DNA from: Salinispora arenicola | Lineage (GTDB): Bacteria > Actinomycetota > Actinomycetes > Mycobacteriales > Micromonosporaceae | Assembly (NCBI RefSeq): GCF_006716065.1 | Contig: NZ_VFOL01000001.1 | Coordinates: forward strand, 4,092,001 to 4,156,000 | DNA: 64,000 bases | Reading direction: 5' to 3' | Part shown: positions 58,872 to 64,000 of the stretch, piece by piece | How positions within the stretch are numbered: position 1 is the stretch's first letter | Layout of the letters: every line of letters starts with the position of its first letter | Translations under genes and position numbers: made by a program | The notes under the pieces: model-generated | Database searches by the model: none | Told to the model about the DNA's origin: nothing | What the model saw: the letters and a program-made list of their open reading frames with translations, nothing else

Positions 58872-61800
58872 TCAGTCAGCCGCGATCCGCCAGGCCGCGG
58901 CGAGTTTCAGCGTCGCCACGGTCGGTTTGTCGGTCAGGAGCGCGTGCTCCGCGTCGGCGGTCAGTGCGGAGGTGCGCGTGACCGAGGTGGCGGTGACACC
59001 CTCCCGCGCGATCGCCGCCTGCGCGACGTCTCGCAGCGACGACACCAGCAATTCGTGGTGTGCCGCGCTGTCTCGAGTGGTGAAAGCCATCAGGGTGGAG
59101 ATCACCGTAAGGTCCTTGACCAGCTGAGGTTCGTCGCGGACCGAGCCGTCGGCATGCCAGGAGCTCTCGGTGCGCAGCGACCGGTCCAGCAACGCCACCG
59201 CGGCGCGGGTCCAGCCGTCCTGCCTGATCTCCGCCAGCTCGGCACGCAGCTCGCGCAGCCGGTCCCGGGTCGGGTCGGTACGCAGGCCCCAGCCGTACGG
59301 GTACAGCGGGTCGTAGCTGGTGTCGCCGACGTTGATCGGCTCCTGGCCCAGGGAACGCGGCCAGGTCACCGGCAGTCGACCGGTGAACGGCCGCTCGCCG
59401 AAGAGCACGTCGGCGACGCCGGCGCCCTCGGTGCCGGGCAGCCAGGAGGCCACCACGGCGTCGGCTGGGGCGAGCGCGTCGTCGAGCACGAGCGGACGAC
59501 CGGACACCACCAGCACCACACAGTCATCCACCGTTGAGCAGACCCTGTCGACGATGTCCTGCTCGGCGGCGCTCACCGTCATGGTGAAGCCGTTGTTGCC
59601 GATGTCGCCCACGCCTTCCGCGTACGGCCGCTCGCCGACCACGACGACGGCCCGGTCGTGCCCGGCCAGCGGTGCGGAGGCGTCGGCGCTGTAGGTGACC
59701 TCGGTGTCCGGCGCGACCTGCCGAATGCCGTCGAGGATGCTGGTGCCGGGTGTGATGTCGCCAGTGCCGCCCTGCCAGGTGATCGTCCAGCCACCAGATT
59801 GCGCGCCGATGTCGTCGGCGTTGTCGCCGGCGACGTAGAGCTTGCCGGTGGCGACCAGCGGCAGTATCTGACCGTCGTTGCGCAGCAGCACCTGGGACTT
59901 CGCGGCGGCCTCGCGGGCCACCGCCCGGTGTTCGGGCGAGCCCACGTCGGCCAGGTGGGTCCGGTCGGTGAACGGCTGCTCGAAGAGCCCGAGGTGGAAC
60001 TTCTGGGTCAGGATTCGACTGACCGCGTCGTCGATGCGCGACATCGGCACGTTGCCGGCCTCGATCTCGCCGAGCAGCGTCTCCTCGAATCGTTGGTACT
60101 CGTTCGGCACCATGATCATGTCCAGGCCGGCGTTGATCGAGGTGCGCACGTCGCTGGCGTAGTCCCCGGGAATCTGGTCGATAGCGGCGTAGTCGCTGAT
60201 CAGGAAGCCGTCGAAGCCGATTTCCTCTTTCAGGACGTCGGTGAGGAGTTCCTTGTGGGCATGCATCTTGACCGGGTTGCCCACCCCGTCGTCGGTGAAG
60301 TCGACGCTGGAGTACGACGGCATGATCGTTCCCGCGTGGTGTTCGCGCACCGCCGGGATGTACGGCTCCAGGTGGACCCGGTCGAACTCTTCCCGGCTCA
60401 TGACGGCGACGCCCTGGTCGATCGGGTACCCCCCGTTACCCGGCTGGTACTCGGTCCCGCCGTCGCCGGCGTAGTGTTTCACCGAGGCGAGTACCCGGTC
60501 GGCGTGCCTGCGGTCGGCCAGCGTGTGGCCCTGGAGCCCGTCGATGACCGTCTCGTTGGCGACCACCAGCGCCGGGTCCTCACCGTACGCCTCGTAGGTG
60601 CGCCCCCAGCGGTCGTCGCGGGCCACGCAGGCGCAGGGCGCGAACGACCACTGCGGACCGGTCGCCCGGGTCTCCCTGGCGGTGATGTGCCCCGCCCGCT
60701 CGACCAGTTCCGGGTCACGAGCCGCGCCGAGACCGATGTTGTGCGGGAAGATCGTGGCACCTCGGAGGTTGCTGTGGCCGTGTACCGCGTCTACGCCGTA
60801 GACCAGCGGGATCTGCAACCGGGTCTGCAGCGCGCGCGTCTGGTAGCCGTCGACCATGTCCGCCCAGGACTCCGCGGTGTTCGGGTTGGGCGTCGAGCCG
60901 CCGCCGGACAGCAGCGAGCCGAGCCGCCAGGTGGCCAGGTCGTCGGGGGAGTCGAGGGCGTTGCGTTCGGCCTGGGTCATCTGGCCGACCTTCTCCTCGA
61001 CCGACATCCGTGCGAGCAGGTCGGCGACTCGCTCGTCGAGCGGCCGGGTCTCGTCCAAGTAGGGCAGGCCGTGCGCGTTGAGCACGATGTTCGGCAGATC
61101 CTCGGCGACGGCGAGTCCACTGCCGGACAGCGTCAGCGGGATGTTCTCCGCCGTCTCCGCGTCGTCGTCGGAGAGTGTCTGGACGGTGATCTGCCGGGTG
61201 GTTCCGGAGGCGGTGCCGGCGGGGAAGACGAATTCGCCCTCGACCGGCTGGTAGTCCTCGCCGGCGGTGGCCGTGCCGGTGCCGGTGGCGTACCGCAGGG
61301 TCACCTCGTTGTCCAGCGGCGCGTCGTCGGTGTTGGTGATCCGGACCGTGACGATGGCCGACTCACCCTCGTCGAGCAGGCTGACCGCCGGGGTGGTGTC
61401 CACTCGTACCGTCGGTCCCACCTGCGGGACGCCGTATACCTGGACGTCGTCGATGCGGAAGGTGTCGGCGTACCCGGAGCGGGGCTGCATGGCGTAGCCC
61501 CACATTCGGTCGAGGTCCAGTTCCTGGTTGATGCCGCCGACGGGTTGGTCGTCGGTGCGGTACCTGAACTGGGAGAACGGGATCTCGACCAGGCGCCAGC
61601 CGACCCAGTCCTCGGTGAAGCTGGTGGTCCAGAGCTCGCTGTGTTCGGCGTCCACCCCGCCGTCCTTGATCTCCAGGTCGATCGGCCGTCCGGCGCCGGG
61701 CGCGGCCGGTGGCACGGTCAGCGGGCTGAAGTACCAGAACCGGAATCCGCCGAATCGGCTCCAGTCCTGCGGATCGGTGTCGAAGCTCGGGTGGTGGGCG

Positions 61801-62687
61801 AATCCGGCCCAACTGCTGGTGGTGTCGACGGCAACCGCCAGGGCCTGGTTGTCGGCGGGCACGCCGTCGCGGGGCGCGTCGACGTAGCTCAGTTCCGGAA
61901 CCCGGGACGGGTCTCCGCCGAAGGTGATGATGCCGGGCTGCCCAGCTGGCGGGTTGAGCGTCGGCTGCGGGGCTTCGAAGTCGGCGACCGTCGCCACGTT
62001 GGTGAACAGCTCCACCTGGTCGAACCGCAGCTCACCGGCGCCCTGCGGGAGGTTCACCGCGAAGCCCCACATCCGGTCGAGCTGTAGCTCCCGGTCCTTC
62101 GGGCCGTCGCCCGGCTGGTAGCTGGTCCGCCAGGCGAACTCGGGGAAGGTCGTCCGGACCTGCTTCCAGCCGGTGGAGTCGTCAGTGAAGAACGACTCCC
62201 ACAGCTCCGACGCCTCACCGTGCGCGCCGCCATCCTTGATCTCGAACTGGACCCGCCGGCCGCTGCCGTCTCCCTTCACCCAGAACGAGAACCCGTCGTA
62301 CTCCCGCCAGTCCTGGTGGCCGTCCGGGGCGATGAAGTTGTGGGTGAATCCGCCCCAGCCCTCGATGTCGTACCGGACGGAGAAAGCGTCGTCGTCGCTG
62401 CCCGCGCCCGGACGGTCCCCGGTGGCGACGGTGGCCACGTCGGGCCGTTCGGCCTCGGTGGAGGCGAAGAGCAGAACCTCGGGCGGGACGCCGTCCTCGT
62501 AGTCCTCGACCGTCCGTCGTTCGCCGGCCGGTGTCGGCTCGATGCCGGTGCTGCTGGCCGTGACCGGATCTGGCAGGGCTCGCGCGGCGCCGGGTGTGAC
62601 CAGCAGGGACGCGGTGAGCGTGAGGGCAAGCAGGGCAGCGGTGCGGGTACGGAAGCCGCCCCGCCTGCGATCAGGTACGGGATGCAC
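58872..62687 (-). CDS. Large secreted GH3 beta-glucosidase with carbohydrate-binding and Calx-beta-like domains
   Basis: 1271 aa from the GTG with GGAGG upstream; a longer frame lacks a ribosome binding site. Signal peptide ALLALTLTASLLVTPGAARA. Then two related beta-sandwich modules (about 90-235 and 265-410) that share WVKGDGSG/WYFSPL, DLEIKDGG and ELWESFFTDD/ELWTTSFTED, probable carbohydrate-binding domains. Next a Calx-beta-like module (about 440-525) and the GH3 domain from 560 (LPYLDETRPLDERVADLL), with the nucleophile Asp near 829 in GFLISDYAA and the C-terminal sandwich (WLPGTEGAGVADVLFGE). A helical tail of about 130 residues ends the protein. Likely degrades beta-glucans or cellobiose outside the cell. 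Alone on this strand. Confidence 0.93.
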   Translation of the reverse strand: MHPVPDRRRGGFRTRTAALLALTLTASLLVTPGAARALPDPVTASSTGIEPTPAGERRTVEDYEDGVPPEVLLFASTEAERPDVATVATGDRPGAGSDDDAFSVRYDIEGWGGFTHNFIAPDGHQDWREYDGFSFWVKGDGSGRRVQFEIKDGGAHGEASELWESFFTDDSTGWKQVRTTFPEFAWRTSYQPGDGPKDRELQLDRMWGFAVNLPQGAGELRFDQVELFTNVATVADFEAPQPTLNPPAGQPGIITFGGDPSRVPELSYVDAPRDGVPADNQALAVAVDTTSSWAGFAHHPSFDTDPQDWSRFGGFRFWYFSPLTVPPAAPGAGRPIDLEIKDGGVDAEHSELWTTSFTEDWVGWRLVEIPFSQFRYRTDDQPVGGINQELDLDRMWGYAMQPRSGYADTFRIDDVQVYGVPQVGPTVRVDTTPAVSLLDEGESAIVTVRITNTDDAPLDNEVTLRYATGTGTATAGEDYQPVEGEFVFPAGTASGTTRQITVQTLSDDDAETAENIPLTLSGSGLAVAEDLPNIVLNAHGLPYLDETRPLDERVADLLARMSVEEKVGQMTQAERNALDSPDDLATWRLGSLLSGGGSTPNPNTAESWADMVDGYQTRALQTRLQIPLVYGVDAVHGHSNLRGATIFPHNIGLGAARDPELVERAGHITARETRATGPQWSFAPCACVARDDRWGRTYEAYGEDPALVVANETVIDGLQGHTLADRRHADRVLASVKHYAGDGGTEYQPGNGGYPIDQGVAVMSREEFDRVHLEPYIPAVREHHAGTIMPSYSSVDFTDDGVGNPVKMHAHKELLTDVLKEEIGFDGFLISDYAAIDQIPGDYASDVRTSINAGLDMIMVPNEYQRFEETLLGEIEAGNVPMSRIDDAVSRILTQKFHLGLFEQPFTDRTHLADVGSPEHRAVAREAAAKSQVLLRNDGQILPLVATGKLYVAGDNADDIGAQSGGWTITWQGGTGDITPGTSILDGIRQVAPDTEVTYSADASAPLAGHDRAVVVVGERPYAEGVGDIGNNGFTMTVSAAEQDIVDRVCSTVDDCVVLVVSGRPLVLDDALAPADAVVASWLPGTEGAGVADVLFGERPFTGRLPVTWPRSLGQEPINVGDTSYDPLYPYGWGLRTDPTRDRLRELRAELAEIRQDGWTRAAVALLDRSLRTESSWHADGSVRDEPQLVKDLTVISTLMAFTTRDSAAHHELLVSSLRDVAQAAIAREGVTATSVTRTSALTADAEHALLTDKPTVATLKLAAAWRIAAD

Positions 62688-62809
62688 GGTGCCTCCTGCG
62701 GTGGGGGTAGGGGCACGCGGGCAGGGTGGATCGACCGCGCGCCGTCGGTTGGGGGATGGGTGGGTGGCGTCCCGCCCGCCGGGTGCGGGCGGTGCGGCAC
62801 GACAGATGC

Positions 62810-62825
62810 TGGGTGAACGCTCCCA
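62810..62825. promoter_or_regulatory. CebR/LacI-like operator candidate for the GH3 gene
   Basis: TGGGTGAACGCTCCCA: the right half, CGCTCCCA, is an exact half-site of the CebR consensus TGGGAGCGCTCCCA, while the left half keeps only TGGG. It is about 125 bp before the GH3 start, next to an A/T-rich region suited to a promoter. CebR represses beta-glucosidase genes in streptomycetes. Confidence 0.45.
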
Positions 62826-63021
62826 TAGATTGTTGTTGGGTGCAACATATTGACCTATGTCGCGGCGCGGAAGTGACAGAGGGGTAACGAGTGGTGGCGG
62901 AGGTGAATGTCCCACTCTCGCCGGGCATCGGCGAGGTGCGCGGTGAGATCAGACCCGCTGACGAGGTCGTCAGCTCCCCCAGGCCGACGGGTCAGCGGCC
63001 GTCGGCGAGATAGACTAAGTC

Positions 63022-63031
63022 GTTAGCTAAC
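63022..63031. promoter_or_regulatory. Palindrome before the antitoxin gene
   Basis: GTTAGCTAAC, a perfect 10-bp palindrome just before the GGGAGG ribosome binding site. Fits autoregulation by a Phd-type antitoxin; a TAGACT hexamer 6 bp upstream may be the -10. Confidence 0.55.
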
Positions 63032-63044
63032 CTGGGAGGTGGCC

Positions 63045-63299
63045 GTGTCGACCGAAGCCGTGCACTACAACATGCATGACGCCAAGACCCACCTGTCGCG
63101 CATCATCGAGCGAGTGGAACGCGGTGAGGAGGTCATCATCGACCGGGCGGGCACCCCCGTGGCGAAGGTCGTGCCGTTGGTGCGTCGGGTCAATCGCACC
63201 GCGATCGGCTCCCTCGCGGGGCAGCTGGACCTGTCAGGTGACTGGGACTCGCCCCACACCAACGACGAGATAGCCGATGACTTCGGCATCAGCGCATGA
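63045..63299 (+). CDS. Phd/YefM-type antitoxin
   Basis: 84 aa. NMHDAKTHLSRIIERVERGEEVIIDRAGTPVAKVVPL is the Phd/YefM DNA-binding fold; the C-terminal acidic, flexible part (DWDSPHTNDEIADDFGIS) should wrap the toxin. GTG start after GGGAGG. Stop overlaps the toxin start (ATGA). Neutralises and co-represses with the PIN toxin next to it. Confidence 0.93.
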   Translation: MSTEAVHYNMHDAKTHLSRIIERVERGEEVIIDRAGTPVAKVVPLVRRVNRTAIGSLAGQLDLSGDWDSPHTNDEIADDFGISA

Positions 63300-63670
63300 G
63301 CCTGTTGCTGGACACCCACGTCGCGCTGTGGGCCATCACCGGGGATGCGAATCTGGGCCCGGCATTTCTCGATCGGCTCCGTCGTGACCCGGACATCTAC
63401 CTTTCTCCGGTCACCCTCTGGGAGATCACCGTCAAGCAGACGGCGGGGAAGCTCGCCGGACCGTCCGACCTCGCGGAGCGGGTCCGGGACATGGGCTTTC
63501 GTGAACTGGCGGTGACGCACGCCCACGCGATCGCCGCCGGGCGCCTCCCGCTTCACCACCGCGATCCCTTCGACCGGATGTTGGTGGCGCAGGCAACCGT
63601 GGAAGGCATGACGTTGGCCTCCCGCGACGTGTCGATCGCGCGGTACGACGTGGACGTGCTCAAGGTCTGA
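63296..63670 (+). CDS. VapC-type PIN-domain toxin
   Basis: 124 aa. PIN acidic residues are present: Asp6 in LLLDTHVALW, Glu43 in SPVTLWEITVK, Asp in HHRDPFDRMLVAQA, and Asp in LASRDVSI. Known: PIN toxins cut RNA, often tRNA, when the antitoxin is lost. The 4-nt overlap and the acidic partner tail make this a complete type II pair. Confidence 0.93.
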   Translation: MSLLLDTHVALWAITGDANLGPAFLDRLRRDPDIYLSPVTLWEITVKQTAGKLAGPSDLAERVRDMGFRELAVTHAHAIAAGRLPLHHRDPFDRMLVAQATVEGMTLASRDVSIARYDVDVLKV

Positions 63671-63726
63671 CCCGCCACCGCCCGGTGGCGCGGTATCGAG
63701 CCGAGAGCACGTTGGCGGCAGGTGCC

Positions 63727-64000
63727 TCAGCCGGGCCCGGACAAGCGGTCGGCCCGGTACAGCAGCGCGGCGGCGACGAAACCACCGACCAGGACCGCCA
63801 CCGCCCCCACTGTCTGACCGGTCCGCAACGCGTCGGCGAACGCGACGGTGACCATCTCCCGGTCCGAGCCCGCGGCGGCCAGGGCCGCGGGGAACGAGCC
63901 GGCGCCGGCCAGTGCCGCGGGCAGCAGTGCGGCGAACCGGGCGTTGAGCACCGCGCCCAGCACGGCGATGCCGAGGCTGCCGCCGACCTCGGTCATCGTG
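63727..64000 (-). CDS. MFS transporter (DHA2/EmrB-like), C-terminal part
   Basis: Partial: the 5' part is beyond the window edge. The visible end reads TEVGGSLGIAVLGAVLNARF and, after a loop, AVAVLVGGFVAAALLYRA, the last helices of 14-helix DHA2 drug exporters (the GGSLGIAVLGAV block is diagnostic). ATG 63996 is more likely an internal Met than a start. Substrate unknown. Confidence 0.85.
   Translation of the reverse strand, partial: TMTEVGGSLGIAVLGAVLNARFAALLPAALAGAGSFPAALAAAGSDREMVTVAFADALRTGQTVGAVAVLVGGFVAAALLYRADRLSGPG

Larger units (their letters stand above)
62688..63044. other. 357-bp divergent region between GH3 and the toxin-antitoxin genes
   Basis: Holds a LacI/CebR-like half-palindrome at 62810-62825 with an A/T-rich patch just upstream of it on the GH3 strand (about 62826-62860), and the palindromic operator of the toxin-antitoxin pair near the end. 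No further gene was found; an extended GH3-frame on the minus strand lacks a start signal. Confidence 0.5.

Overview
The window is high-GC actinobacterial DNA, most likely from Micromonosporaceae (Micromonospora or a relative). The basis is the strong G/C third-position bias, frequent GTG starts, many 4-8 nt ATGA/GTGA gene overlaps, probable leaderless starts, a DUF5753 regulator plus DUF397 pair, and an FxsA/B/C/T locus. No rRNA, tRNA, CRISPR array or complete insertion sequence was found.

1-14.1 kb is a biosynthetic-looking cluster. A plus-strand operon encodes the tail of an unknown protein, a DUF3050 (heme-oxygenase-fold) protein, pyruvate-dehydrogenase-type E1 alpha and beta, and an ATP-grasp-like protein. 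A facing minus-strand operon encodes an AMP-dependent ligase, an MFS exporter and a cytosolic SGNH hydrolase. Then follow a secreted SGNH hydrolase and a second plus operon: P450, HSL-type esterase, FMN 2-hydroxyacid oxidase and an HpgT-like aminotransferase. The last two are the final pair of arylglycine biosynthesis, which suggests a route through a 2-hydroxy acid and a 2-keto acid to a non-proteinogenic amino acid.

14.2-17.8 kb is housekeeping: a DUF4177-like protein, a D-Ala-D-Ala carboxypeptidase and HtpG. 17.9-28.1 kb is the most interesting part: a SLATT/DUF4231 membrane protein followed by a tightly overlapping operon for the FxSxx-COOH cyclophane RiPP system. This comprises the FxsA precursor ending FGSSI, the FxsB radical SAM enzyme with a C-terminal HExxH, an AAC(3)-fold protein, two TIR-like FxsC proteins, and the giant FxsT (ParA-like, TIR-like, NB-ARC-like, TPR). 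The architecture resembles a STAND/TIR conflict or signalling system joined to a modified peptide.

28-41 kb is mixed metabolism and envelope: alpha/beta hydrolase, pyridoxal kinase, nicotinate phosphoribosyltransferase, FkbM methyltransferase, YrdC/YciO protein, DUF2306 membrane protein behind two palindromic operators, a second carboxypeptidase, a beta-helix protein, GH15 and DUF817. 40.9-48.3 kb is a phosphonate uptake and catabolism cluster: an HD-domain protein divergent from a GntR/HutC regulator, then an FAD amine oxidase, a phosphonatase-like HAD enzyme and a complete aminoethylphosphonate-type ABC importer.

48.3-58.8 kb holds an XRE-cupin regulator facing a methyltransferase, gamma-glutamyltransferase, and a decayed zone with three broken genes: a twice-frameshifted secreted barrel protein, an MFS remnant and a sialidase-like remnant. 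DoxX, NUDIX, an epimerase, two small coupled genes and the DUF5753/DUF397 pair complete it. 58.9-64 kb has a very large secreted GH3 beta-glucosidase with a LacI/CebR-like site upstream, a Phd/VapC toxin-antitoxin pair and the C-terminal part of a DHA2 MFS transporter cut by the window edge.
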